From contig JAYKAV010002766.1 of the NCBI GenBank assembly GCA_035582835.1, positions 3,850,572 to 3,914,571 of the forward strand: a DNA stretch of 64,000 nt, written 5' to 3'. Positions 1 to 13,534 of the stretch are shown here, piece after piece (position 1 is the first letter of the stretch; each line of letters starts with the position of its first letter). The translations under genes and the position numbers were made by a program. This DNA comes from Phoebastria nigripes (lineage: Eukaryota; Chordata; Aves; Procellariiformes; Diomedeidae). Below the pieces are notes generated by a model. The model searched no databases, had not been told where the DNA came from, and was given only the letters and a program-made list of their open reading frames with translations.

Positions 1-263
1 GTTAAACCCTATGGTCTGGTCCAAAGGGACCACGGGTGGAAATTGTAATGGAAATACCTTTAAATTGTTGTAACCCGGGATTTGAGTTGCATGTTATGAG
101 AGTTACTATAGCAGGAACTCCTTGTCGCTAGCCAGGCTAGGAGCAAGGGGAAGAGTTCATTGCAATGTTAAACCCTATAACCTGGCCCAAAGGGACCAGG
201 GGTGGAGATTGTAATGGCAGTACCTTTAAATTGTTGTAACCCATGATCTGAGTTGCATGTTAT
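1..263. repeat. Two-copy tandem repeat, period 166 bp
   Basis: A unit beginning GTTAAACCCTAT at position 1 recurs at 167 with the same order of blocks: the AAAGGGACCA block, the ATTGTAATGG block, the CCTTTAAATTGTTGTAACCC block and the GAGTTGCATGTTAT block. The homologous parts are 1-97 and 167-262. Each copy carries a short inverted repeat around AAAGGGACC (arms at 17-22 and 27-32 in copy 1). The linker between copies holds a perfect 6-bp inverted repeat (128-133 and 135-140). The window edge cuts the array, so more copies may lie to the left. It could be a satellite fragment or a duplicated piece of an LTR or ERV tail; I recognise no coding sequence or LTR ends, so the family is unassigned. 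Confidence 0.75.
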
Positions 264-399
264 AGGAACAAATGTAATCACAGTGGCCCCCATTTATGAT
301 CAAAATGAAAAAAATATTAAAAATAATAAAAAAAAGGTAGCTTCACATTGATTCAGCTGCAATAACTTGGCCTACAAAATAGCTTAATTAGCCATTTGA

Positions 400-800
400 A
401 ATTATCTTCTTACTTTTACCTTTCGTTACAGCACAGAATTAGATTCACTATTAATGGACAAAGCAGCACTTACTAGTGAGTATATAACCTTAAATACTTG
501 ATTGAGAAGTGCTATTTCCATTTACAGAAGGTATTACTGTAGTCAGTAGCTTTTAAAGGGCTTGTTAATGGCTTACTCTTTTCATTCATCATCAAAATTA
601 AAGTATTACTAGTAGATGTGTTTTATGAACTTAAGTCAAGAAATACGCTTATTCAGCTGTAACAGTCCACTTGCAAGTGATATTTGCTCCTTAAAATAAA
701 TTTCTGCTATTCAATGGTTGTAATGGTCTTATTAATGGAATAATAACTATGTGAATGTTATTAGCACACCCTGGATGATGGGATGTCCATCACATTCATG
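400..800. promoter_or_regulatory. Possible conserved non-coding element
   Basis: Non-coding stretch with several ATTA/TAAT homeodomain cores and a perfect 12-bp palindrome CACTTGCAAGTG at 668-679, which is two inverted CAAGTG (NKX2-type) half-sites. Function is inferred only from motif density; no alignment could be run. Confidence 0.2.
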
Positions 801-1753
801 TCAAAGCAGAAGTTGCAGTCATGCAAAAAGTTCACCCAACTTACTATGGGATGTTATAGAGTGTGAATGTGAATTCTTAAATAAAACCAAAAACGACATA
901 AAAACCTACTTGCAGGTATTCTGTTTCATTTAGAACACAATAAACAGAATCCAGTTTACAGGAGGGCGGGCAGGGGGGGAGCTTCCAACTGTTAGGAAAA
1001 TCTCATTCCTTAACTATTATACCAATTAGTCTTCATAGTATGAAATTATATTAACTTTCCTAAGATACATATATAGTTCACATTGTATACTGAATAGCCA
1101 CACCTGAGTAAGCAAACTAAAAGGACCATACCTCATCGCAAAGAGAAGGACAGCCCAGCCCTGGAGATAAGAACTTTGCTTCTCGGAATCTTAAAGCTGT
1201 CCACAAAGGATAAGAGATCCCTGGACAACCAAAATAACAGCAGCATCCTAGCCCCTCTAACATACCTTCTAAACCCTCCCATTGTCTGGTGTAATAGATA
1301 AATAACTATAGCAAGATCGACTCCAGGGACATCTATATCAATAAAGAAGCATAGAGAAGGTGTGGTTTTAGATATCTGACACAAGAGGTTGCAGGGACAA
1401 GAGTGACTGCTGCTAGAGAACACTGAAAATTAGCCATCAGCATTAAGGGTAACAGCAACTGTAAAATCTTGTTTAGAGCTCTAGCAAATTTGTTGTAATT
1501 TTGCATTCTTACACATTTGCTAAGGTTCGGGCCAAAGCCCACACTCCTTACAGAATAACAGTTTTCTCTCTACTTCACTTTCCTGTTTAGTAAATATTAC
1601 CTAAGCCGGTATTATACAGTACACTGCGGAGAAAATACACATAGATTAGAATGACAGAGCGATAGTCTTTACCTCTCAAACACAAACCTTCCAGGCAAGA
1701 AGAATTCATTCTGCACACATTACAGACATGTAGTTTTTAAAGGGGTGGGGAGA

Positions 1754-1756
<3 letters not shown>

Positions 1757-1789
<33 letters not shown>
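1757..1789. repeat. Poly(A) tract, 33 bp
   Basis: Uninterrupted run of 33 A on the plus strand, followed by A/C-rich sequence. No coding remnant is recognisable upstream, so it cannot be assigned to a processed retrocopy. Confidence 0.9.
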
Positions 1790-1791
<2 letters not shown>

Positions 1792-4700
1792 AACACACCA
1801 AACCACAACCAAAATGCTACAATGCTCATCTTTTCACTTGAACGCATTATTTGCATTTCCCCTAATATATGCAAGCTCCTGCAGAATAGCTAGGTGTTAT
1901 TATTCATTACAGTTTTCTATTACACTGTGATAAATGACACCCCCAGGGCTAGAGCTGCTCAGCGAATGCTTATTACAGTCATTTAAGTAGGAGTTGATTT
2001 ACCTTAAATAGGTTGTTTCATATAGCTATATACCATGGCTATACAGGCCTGCCACTGCTATTCTTTTCAGTGCTGGAATAATGACGAGTTTAATTGAATT
2101 ATAACTGTTCCGTGTATGTATTACACTGTATTCTGTTTATTACATCTTGCAAAATAAGACAGTACTAATTCCACACGCTGCAGATCTAGAATCCTTTTAT
2201 TCTGTTTAGAGATTTGACTTTTCTTTTAGCTTCAAGTTTAACAAGGGTTGTTGATTAAAAAAAAGACCATCACTCTCTAGAGACAATTTTACAGAAGACA
2301 ATCTGCAAGTTGTACTAGTCAGTTTCTCCTGTATCAAAAGTAGGCTTCTTTCACCTACATATTTCAAGATACCTTTAATTCAGCACCCGACTTACACACA
2401 GATGCACAATACTATCCAGGTAACCTAAGAGTTTGGACAAGAATCTGACAAGAGCAGACTTAACTCCTCTTAGGGGCTTTGGCCTCGTCTTTCCTACTGC
2501 CATAAAAACACACAAATTAAGAGCATGTATAAGGACATTTTGCTTCAGTTCGTATCAATATGACAGATATTGAAGCCTATCAATAGTCTGAATACAATCA
2601 ATGTAGTTCACTGTTTAAAAACCACAAGTTTAACTCAGAGAAGATAATCTATTGAGCAAATGAAACTATAAAGCCTCAGTGAAAAGTGAATGGAAGGTAA
2701 GAATAAAGAAATGTACAAAAGAAAATAAATTCTCCTACTGAACAAAGAAATCATGTAGTTAGTGCTGTTTAGCTTTTTTCACTACGTTCCTAAAATTCTT
2801 TAAATAAAAAAAAAAAAATAATAAAAAAAAAATCTTAAAGCTGAAACACTTCATCAATGGCCACAGATTTAACATCAGGGTAATTCTCAACGCTGTTTTT
2901 TCCACCACAGGTAGCAGAACTTGTCTCAAATTTAACAATTTTAAATTTTTTTTTTTTTTTTGTTCCTTTCCTAGTATTATCATCATTATTCTGGAAATGC
3001 ACAGAAGCATTTGCACTACATATGACCTATATATGACAATGAAAGAGCTTTCATTAATGCACTCCTCAATATCGAGGACAAATCTCAGAGCTGAATTTTG
3101 TTAGATTGCATAACTGCAATAATACATTTTTAAGCGCATTACAGGAGGTTTAGAATTTCATTGTGCATTACTAATAACCCAACAATATTTTCCAGTTTAT
3201 TGTGATTAAAAGTGGAAAGCTGGAAAGTGAAAACCCAGAGCAAATAACATGTTAAATATAGAATTCCATGCTAAAGCAGTACAGACTATCTTAAGTTAAA
3301 GATCTTACTCCCATATAAAAGTCAGATGAGACAAACAGGTGGGGAAATAGCTTTATATATCATCGTTTTCTCTGATGTGAGAGAAAGCCATCTTTTTTCA
3401 GGTTTTGGCATTCAAATGCAAGTGCCATTAAGGCTCAGCTCCACGGCTAATAAAACTGTTTCACAGTAACAGAAGCCCCTATGCTACTGAACGCTGGGAA
3501 AAAAATCTCATATAATCACACTGGACATCACAATGAAGCCAGTACACAGAAGTTTTTCATCTGATCCTGTAGAACAAAAATTCTAAAGATAAGCAGGAGT
3601 AGCATGCAATAGAATAGGTGAAGGAAAGCTCAACTTTTTAAAAAGACATCTGAGGTACCTATTGGCAGCATAGCTTTGTATAAGCCACCTGCTCTCATGA
3701 CAGTACAAAATCATCAACATAAATGAGGATGCTAAAATTGCGTCACCCACATATGTGCACTATAACAGTAAAAATGTTGATAAATAAGCCATTTTAAATA
3801 GAAAAGTAAATTTCCTTGATAACAGAAAACAGTGACCCTTGCATTCATCTGCCATTGATATTACTCTTTAAATGATTGTCAGCATCAATTCACAGACCCA
3901 GTTACAGCAGGGGTTTACACCAACTTTGTCCAGTGATTTAAATAAGTATTTTAAATGGAAAACAGTAACGAATTAAACTCTAGCTTTCTAAAGTAAATGA
4001 GTAAGCCAACAGCCAAAAAATATTCTCATGAGAATACATAAAGCAATTAAACTTTAACTACTTTTTAAAACAAATTCTTTTAGATGCTAATGCCATTGTT
4101 TTCTCACTTAGTAAGTAAAATTGTGTGTCACAAAAGGTTAGGTGATTGCAAAGATTTAATTGAATGTCTAAAAGAAAGGGAAATGTTTCTTTAAAAAGCT
4201 AAGATGGACCTCTTACCACATTCCTACAGCAAAATGTCCTGTAACAATAGAGCTGTGATTTGCTGAAATTAAAATGCTATTACGGTGGAATTAGGGCTTC
4301 AATATTTTTAGCAGCTTAAATAGGCCTTCCATTTTTAAAGGACATCTGATAATAGATAATTACATTTCATCTTAAAGAAACTGAGTTGTTTTTTTAAGGA
4401 AAAATACTTTTCTTTTTTCCATAGAGGTTAAAGCATAGCCATCATTAGTAGCAGCAATAGGCTTTAGGTGCCTGCTTCAGCTTGGGGGATATATATTAGC
4501 ATATAAATAGCCGTTGGTGGCTGCTTGATTCTACCTATTTTATGTTTCAATGTGACATCAGAATGCACTTAGCAAGAAACCGGCGCGGGGGGGTAGAGTT
4601 CTGTAATATGGTGGTTTTATAGAGGGGTCATCTTTTGCTATAAAAAAATCCCCTGTTCCTATGTTATTGGGTTTTCTTTATGTTTACTGTATCATTTCAA

Positions 4701-7700
4701 TAGTCTAATTAATGAGTTCTAAAGAGCAATCTGACACTGCGTTAGAGGAAGGTGCATTGGTTTAAGCAGCAGCTCTTTTCTAAGAATACGGGAATAAGTC
4801 AAAGTAGTGCATTTTCTATAAGATAAATACAGTTGTTTATTTATTTTATATTTACATGAAATGTGTCTAAAATAATTTCTACCCTGTTTATTGATGGAAA
4901 ACAATGGAAAAGCAAGGCGTTGTTATTACCCTGCCAACACTATTTGCATGCAATACATTTCCTCATGGGAAGCAGACAGGGAAGGAAAGCCATGAGCATT
5001 CCCTGTCCTCTGTTTCAGACTGACCTTCAAGATTTACTGCTTTAAAATGTTAATCATCATAAGTGACATTTCTTGCATCACTACGTGGATTGTAACAGCA
5101 GGGGGAGAAACATTCTTTTTAAAAACTTTCCTCACAGCCAAACAGGGGTGACTGAAGATAGAGCAGAGGTGAGGAGATGGCTCCTCTAGGAGAGCCATAA
5201 GTGCAAACATGCTTCAGTCAGTGCATTCTTATTAGGGAGGTGATGAGGGCCTGCAAGCGAAACAAGCCTGCCAAGCTGCATACGTAGACCCTCTATTGAA
5301 TCACAGCGTGTAACTGGTCCAATGGCATCTCTCAACCTCCCACTGATCTAGGCTCTCAATACATGAAAGCACTAGGCAAGACCATACGACCAATCTGAAA
5401 TCAGAAGCACAGCTGCACCCAACTCAAAACTGCCACACTGTTCCTTCACAATCACCCCAGGCATGTAACAGGAAAGTGTATCTGTATTTGGAGATGCAAC
5501 AGACCCATTCAGGCAATTTGAGGGGACTTAAAGCATTAGCCATGAAACATCATTAGGGTACATCAGCTTTAGTAGGCAACAGCATAAAAATAAGATAGTC
5601 ACCATTCAAAAATAACTGACTTCTGATACTGCACAGTCTAAGCTCTGAACTTTTCAGACTCCCTAGGTAACCATACATGATTTGCAAANGTAATACAGCA
5701 CAGAGGAGAGCCATACCCTTCTGGAGAGGTAGCTGCTGGTGGCAGCACCTAATACTCTGTTAGGGGCTGGCGTTCAGGTAACTGAATCCAACCATTCATA
5801 ACTACGTGTTTTGAAAACAGGACCTACATATACACATCTCGCATGCTATTGATGCATACTCATTTCTAACGAATCGCATCTGTCATGTTCTGAAAGGTTT
5901 GTTATAATTAGAAAGCAGCCAATACTGCAGGCAACGAACACCACTTTCGAACATTCCGCCTGCCAATACTAAGCCCTTCTAATTGAAGCTTAGAATCTTC
6001 TTTCCTCGCCTTTCTTCTTCATTTTGGTCTTAGGCAAAGTCTCCATTAATTCAACAACAAAACAATTAGGTCCACAAGTGGCAAAATAAAAGATGTATTT
6101 TTTTGCACCACAAGTACCAATATTTGAAACGCTGGTTGAAAAAGTACAGTAAGAGATTTTTAGATTGGGCTGATTAAAATGGCCATTAAAAGTGTTACTG
6201 TTTAATTATAAACAAAGCATTGGAAGAAATTAAATACCAGCCCCATCAATTTTAAAATTATCATCTCGCTCTCAGTTAATCAAGTCAAAGAAAGGTCAAA
6301 GACCTCTATCTTATAACAAACACAGTTCTTGATTCATTACATTAGTCAAAAATTTTAGATTATAAAAATGTGACATAACCCTACTATTTTATCTGCATCA
6401 TTATAATTTTAAAATATGTTATTTAATCTCCATGACCTTTGCATTACAGTTTATACTGAATGAAGCAGGGCCAACACCCTGCAAATGAAACGGGAACCAT
6501 AACCAGGCACTTCAGATGTCTCTTCTTTATTAGAAGGGCTGGTGAAAAGAATTATTTTCTAAATTAGTAAAGCCTACTTTTATGGGTTTTAAGTCACTAA
6601 ACCAGAACTAAAATATTTGCACAGTAAGGGAGAAACATGGAAATATAGTGACAGAACATTTAAAATATTTCAATTCTTTCTTAAGAAGTTTCAAATAGAG
6701 ATAAATGCCTGAAAAACTATAAAACAAAGGCTGGCAATACGATCAAGTTAGCTGTCTGGTCAGAAATATCGCAGACCTGCAACTTAATCCCTTCACTAGC
6801 CAGAGATGTAGTTTTTGGTTATTATTCCAGTAGGCACAGAAATATCACACTATCCAAAAAGACCCAGATGAAAAAAAGAGATAATAGAGGATTACAACAC
6901 ACCAAGAAGAAGTAAAATTGGAATTCTACCCTGTTACCAGAAAACAAATCCGGATTGTTTGAAAATACCAAATTTGTTAACCTCATGTAATCACAGAATT
7001 TACTGAAGTACAGTATCATTAGAAGATTCCTCAAGAGAAAATAATATGTTGTTAGGTTTATTTCCCAAGCCCAATATGAAAGCCTACCTTGAACTTGAAA
7101 TAATAATCAACAACGTCAATAAAACTTGAATAAAAAGAAAGAGGAACTTATAAAGATATTTTAAGAACTGAAATGTAATTCAGTACAGTTTAACAGAGCA
7201 ACAAACAATGCAGTTCACCACACATATTAGAACCCTCTTCAGAATCAGAAAAAGGCGAGCTTCAGCAGCACTTGCACTGCATATGTCCCAAACCAATCTA
7301 CATCATTCTAGTGAGCTTTCAGATACCTGTGCAACAGAAAAAGCTATCTGGCAACTGTTTGTTGAGGACTTCTGCTACAGTAACAGAGATGACTTCACAG
7401 GACCTCAAAGGCCAAGCTTCGAGTATGGATCAGTGCTGGTGGCATTTTACATAGCAGTTCACAGCACAAGAAATTTACAAGCTGCTTCAAATTTCTTCCA
7501 AAATTTCTTCTTTTCATACATCTTCCAAAGCAAATTAAAAAAAAAAATAGTTTTGAAATTTTTATCCATAGATACCCGCTTATGAAAATAGAAATGCTTA
7601 CCTGGCAAACCTAACCTAGCTAGGAGGGGTTGCTTATGCTGAGAAGAATTTATGTGGGTTGCTCATTATTGCTCTGAAGAGGAATAGAGGCTTAACAGTT

Positions 7701-10700
7701 CAGAATGGCTGATAGCTTGAATGGTTTAGAAAGAGGGAGGCTAACATTGAAAATGCAAACTGGATAAACCGAGAAGTGTGGGACTTCAGAAATAAAAATA
7801 GTTTCATGATTTTCAAATGCCAAACCAACAAAGGTAAACATACAACACACCAAGGCTGAATTCATTAAAAAAATGGTATTTTCTGATTTAATAGGTGCCA
7901 GCTGAACATTCTTACACTACTGCACCATTTTCCTGAAAAATAATTTTTTAAAAAAAAAAAAGTATACCAACGGTGCAACCTATCTCAATTTCTAAAGAAC
8001 TAGTTTTTAAAATACATATTGTATGTACAAGAAGTCAGTTACTCCTACAGGAGGATCAGTGTGCTTCTAATGACCTAAGCAGAGAAAAAAAAAATATAAA
8101 AAGGTGAGTGGGAGGCTATGATCAAAAGATGGTTTTGTAATTACGACCAAACTACAGCAACCTTGAAACATGCAGGTCATAGTGCAGTACAGCTGTCTTT
8201 AGGAGAAAGTTTTGATTAGGAGCTAACAAGCATCAGTTTTTTGGTCCAGCCAAAAAGTCACTTCAACCCCATCACCACCACCCTAACCCCCAAAATCAGT
8301 TCAATCTACTTAATAGAACTGTGGCCTTCCTATTTAAAATTCTGATACAAAGTTAAGTGGGATTGGCAACTAATAACCAAAGTATGCAGTTTACAGTAAA
8401 ATTAGGCTTTGCGTTTTTATTGCATCTATCACTTTAATCACAAAAATAACCCCAGATTCTGCAAACCATGAAAAAATTCAAAGAAAATTATGAAGAAAAT
8501 AAATTAGGAAGCCGTTCTTTCAACAGGTTTCATACAAGCAACAAATGTGGTTAAACAAAGTTCAGGATGGTGAGAGACCGGCAGTCTGACAGAAGACTGC
8601 TGTCAGCAGGCTCCGGCGGTCACCATGGGCACCTTGTTTCTCATTACAGAGAATACAGATACAAACTCCAGTTACCAGACAGAAAGGGATACTGCTTCTG
8701 CAAGGTCAGCAGCTTCAGCGTGCAGGAACATCACAAAATCTACAGATAAAACTAGTTCTTAAAATATCAGCTTAACACCCTGATATTACAGGGGTTCAAC
8801 AAACATACCAGAAATCTTATCTGCCAAACAACACAAGGCTTGTCTATCATAAACATCAGAATGGTGATGGTTTTGTCTTCAAGAGGCTTGTGAGCTCGTT
8901 AACAACTGGTTAGTTCACATAACTAAGCAATTCCATTGGGAACATTACTGTTGACGGTACAAATCAACAACACAGAACTGAAATCTGATTTATTTGGAAT
9001 TCATTTCTGTTCTTCCTAAAGCATATCAAAATGACCACACACAAGCAACAAGAGCAACAACAGAAGACTTGAAGATCATCCATGTCTGGGAAACAATCCA
9101 TCCGAACGCAATTATTTCTCATGTGTTTGATGTATTCTGTACACTAAGATTTGTATTTCATGTACTTACATAGAATTAAGTACTTATTTATATATTGCCA
9201 TAGTACTTGAGCTTTCAGACCTGATAACTTATTGTGAAAAACATGCAAAACAAGTTTGGCTGTCTAGCTCCAAATTTCTAGCCTGCATTGACATACTAAT
9301 GAAGAACAATAGAGCCATGCACTTCCCTTTGACAGCTGTACCCAGGAGAGTTTAAGGGACAAAACCAACCAACCAGAAACACAACAACAACGAAAAAACC
9401 CAACATCAGATGTAATTTAGATTTGTATTTCCCAGACCAAGAATATTTTTCATGTATAAACATAATGCCCTTTCAGAAAATCTCACAATAACGATAGGGT
9501 TCTGTAATAATTATACCATAATTACTTTCATATAGTTTCTGTAAAAATATCCCTAGCAGTTAGACAAACATTGGCCTAATGATCAAAAGTATGAAAGTCC
9601 CACAAGAACAAGGATTTAATAGTGCAGTATGACAATGCTTCTAACACTGTACAGCTTAATCAACGTAACTGTGAAGCTAATTTTGCAGACAGAGTTATGT
9701 TGGTTTATGTCTCAACTTACTAGATACTGCTCTATCTGTAACCACCTAATTAGAGAAGAAAGCCGAATGGAAACCTAACAAGGGCAATCACAGGCATCCT
9801 TTTTCAAGGGAACACACCTTCAAAGGAGCAATCACATGATAGCTGAAGTGCTCTCCTGTGGCAGAAAAGCTCAAGGTGGTATAAATATGGCAGCCATTGT
9901 ATGCTATAAATCAGGCCTGTCTTATGTAAACAGTGTGCTTTTCCTGCTTTTAATGAGACAATCTTCCCCTGCATGGGAGAAGCTAACAATAGAAGAAGTG
10001 TCTTTGATGTGATTCATGTGAAGCTTTATTTTCAATTGGAGCAGCTTTGTTGCAGGCCTTAGCCCTTTCATCTCAAAGAAAAATCTAACCTATCTTACCT
10101 GAAAACGTAGTGGATTTTAATAGGCAATCCCAATTCATCTGTCTAGATAAACAAACGGTTCTGCTTTTACTCCCACCCTGATCAAATAAAAAACATTAGT
10201 CTGAAAGCGATCTTTGTTTATTTCCCTTCCTGAGATAGAGTTGAGAAGCTACAGATTTCACAACTGATTCTATTATGCAGACACATACTTTTCGCAAACA
10301 TAAGCATTTGAAGAAAATATACCTTGGATCAGAAACGTTTTTGTTGTGATGTGGAGAGTTACCAAAAATCTTCACAAATTATTTTAAAATAAATTAAGAA
10401 TATTTGTAGACTGCAGCATCTGTCCCTAAAACTATTTAATCACATCCATTCTCCAGCTCTAAATAAGCAAAAGCACTAACTGCTAGGATACTTCTGAATT
10501 ACCTTTTAACATCTCTTAAGCAAAACTTAATGACACTTTGTGAACTATCTGCTTTACTTCCAAATACATTATTTAAAGTTATACAACCAAAACTGAAAAC
10601 CCAATAGCTAGGACTTTCTCTTCGAAGTGTAAAGATCTAATGTCATGCCCGTAAAAGTGAAAATAAAGATTTTTGTAAAAGTGGTGTGCCACTAAGTTAT

Positions 10701-13517
10701 CTTTAGAATTTTTAAGCATCTTCATAAAAAGTTATGTAAATACACATAAGCAAAAGCAATAAACTAGCAAATATTTGTACCAATGCATTTAAGAATATGT
10801 CTACATTCTTTTCAGACTATTTACTGTTGTTGTAATCATTCATACTCTCTTAATGCTTTCTCACTGGGTGTGTAAAAAAAAAAAAAAAAATTTCTTTTCT
10901 TTAATCTTTTCTCAAAGCCTATAATTTTGTACCTACAAACTGCAGGCTTAATCAATTACCAACTGCAAAAAATCTTCTCAAGAAATCACATAATTTTTGG
11001 AGATGGTAACACAGGGGAATAACAAGGTTGTTTTCCACAGCACTCATGGTTAACTTCAGTATCATCAGAACAAGACCAAAGATAAAACTTCTGTAGACCT
11101 CAGTGAGTTAAGAATTAAGCCATTGAGGAGGGTTTTTTGTTGTTGTTTTTTTTAAACTCTATTTGTAATCTCATTGTAGCAAAGACAGATGCAACTGACT
11201 GGTAGAAGTGAAGCAACAGATGCAAAATAGGAAGGTTTTGTTTGTTTGTTTGTTCTTTTTAGGGTTTTTTTTGTTTATTTATAAAAGTGGTTTTTTTCCC
11301 TAAAGCAAAACAAAACTGTTAGCAACTTAAGACAATACATAGAATACATACTTATTCATTTGCATACAGTTGTGTCTTTGCCCTGATGCCTTAGGCTTGA
11401 AAATTTTACTTTAAAAAAACCGGACTATCAGTAATACTAGCTCTAGGTCTCCTAAATGTTCAAAATTTATTATGAATTTGTTAAATATTTAGGAATGATT
11501 GGTGTACACAAAATCCATACAGGCAATCCAAATAACTGCAAGAACTACATGTAAGCAAAACAGTCTCATGTAATAAATTTTGCAGAGCCAGGTTCCTCTA
11601 TGAAGGACTGCTGGTAAACTTTCTCAGTTATGTGATGGATATATTTTTAATCATAATGAAAAAAAAAAAAAAAAGACATTTGAGAAATAGGCTTTGGAAT
11701 TGCAAATATCCAAGCATTAATTTCTTCAGGGTCATCAGAGAAAGTCAGGCCAATGCCGCTTTAGCCATTTAAGTAAGTTCTAATCTTCCCACCCTCCTGC
11801 AACAGCAGACAATTTGCACCAGTGCACTAAGGGTTAAAGAGTTATCAGTGCTTTGGCAGAAGAGTAGAGACAAGTGATGAAGTACCTTGCCAAAGCTTCA
11901 GTTGGCACCTTTCTGATCCTCTGTGCCTGCCCCAAACCTCCCAGGTCCCATGCCAGGAAGAGCCTTAGGCTCTGTGGCTGGATTTCTGATAAAGAATCTG
12001 GCCTCCACACTGCTGCTCTCACAAGATTCCTACTCCTGAGAATGTTTTCATAAATACGTTTTTGTTACACACACGGTAACTACACAAGTATCTCTTTACT
12101 CAAGTTGTATCAACAAAACTATGCAAAAACTTTTAAGAGAAAATTATTAACTCCCACTGTTCTGGAGGGACAAGCCACACCAACAACAAAGCAAAGTACA
12201 TACCTTACCATGTGATCACACACCATGGAACTTAAGTGAAGAATGGAAGTTGATTTCTGCAAGGGATAGATCTGGCTGCAGAGCTGTATCCTCATCAGGC
12301 AATCCTCATCAGCAGAGTTCTCATTTTCCAAAATCCCATCTTGCGGAGTCAAGCATAGATATGATATTGTTTGGGATCTCAAGTAAGAGAAGAATGAAAT
12401 TCCGCTAAAATACTTTAATGGCTTTAAAATTGGCACTTAGCGTCTTGAAGAAATAAGATTAGAAAGAGCTTAACCACATACATGTTTTAGAAAAACAAAC
12501 CATGGTGAAATTCGTCCACTTTTCCAGCTGTCTCTCAGTTTAAACTGAGCCATTTCATATGTTCACTGTTACTGTGATTGCCCTTATCACAGGCTTATTT
12601 CCACTCTCTACATGAAATAACTCCTTCAACTTAATTTGAGAAAACAAACCAAAGGCACAGAACAATATACAGAACAACATTAAAATGTGCTTTAAAGGGA
12701 CAAAAACATAGGAGAGAAAGCCTTGCAAGGGATGAACCAAACTATCACTCAGCACTTCCCATGCTCCCCAAAACATATGAACACTACAGCTATATTTCTA
12801 CACAGTCGTCCCCATGTAACTTGGGACTTAANAAATAAATAAATAAAATTTAGGTTTGAAATCAGCTCTAGACAGAGTTAGGCAATTTAACACTGCTCTG
12901 ACTGTAGAAAAAACACCTGATCTGCTTCATTCCAGTTTACATTGGTGTGGGTTTTTTTTCCTATTGGGAGGTAACTCGGTATTGTATTGCAGAAGCAACC
13001 CAGAAATGTATTTCACGTTCTGTTGACTGAATGGGTGGGAAATGTACTGCCAAGATAGACAAGTCTCCTGAGTGCAAAAACATCTGTAATCATAATTAAA
13101 CGATAAAGTGCTGGTAGCATCTGTTTCCTCACATCCCTGTGGGGCTTATGTGTAGCACTTGAGGTGATCTCAGTATATTGGTCAAAAGGGTTAATTATTC
13201 TACAATGGGAAGCAGAAAAAAGTAACACTCTGAGGGGAAAGTATCACTGAGGAAATGTACGTTACTGAATCCATGGCCAGCAACTGAAGAACAGATTCAC
13301 AGCAGGCTGCTAATGATGAGACAAAGATTACAGCTAGACACATCTTGCTGGTAAGGACATCAACTCAGAAATAATAATGCTGAGGTAGCACACGCTGGAA
13401 TGGATGGTGTAAACAAAAAAAGAGAAGGAAAGAAAATTATGAAGATGGAAAAGATGCTCTCAGCTGATACTTACTCATTCCACTAAGGTATTTTAAGTTC
13501 TGTGAGTTAGCCATAGC

Positions 13518-13534
13518 GGGGGGGGGTGGGGGGG
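13518..13534. repeat. Poly(G) tract
   Basis: G run interrupted once by T. A tract of this kind is prone to polymerase slippage and is a weak point in the assembly. Confidence 0.85.

Noticed and set aside
1757..1789. Poly(A) tract as the tail of a processed retrogene
   Set aside because: No coding remnant precedes it on the plus strand and no target-site duplication could be seen.
7208..7585. 125-codon plus-strand open frame
   Set aside because: No recognisable domain, AT-driven Phe/Lys-rich end, and no supporting splice or promoter context; left as chance.
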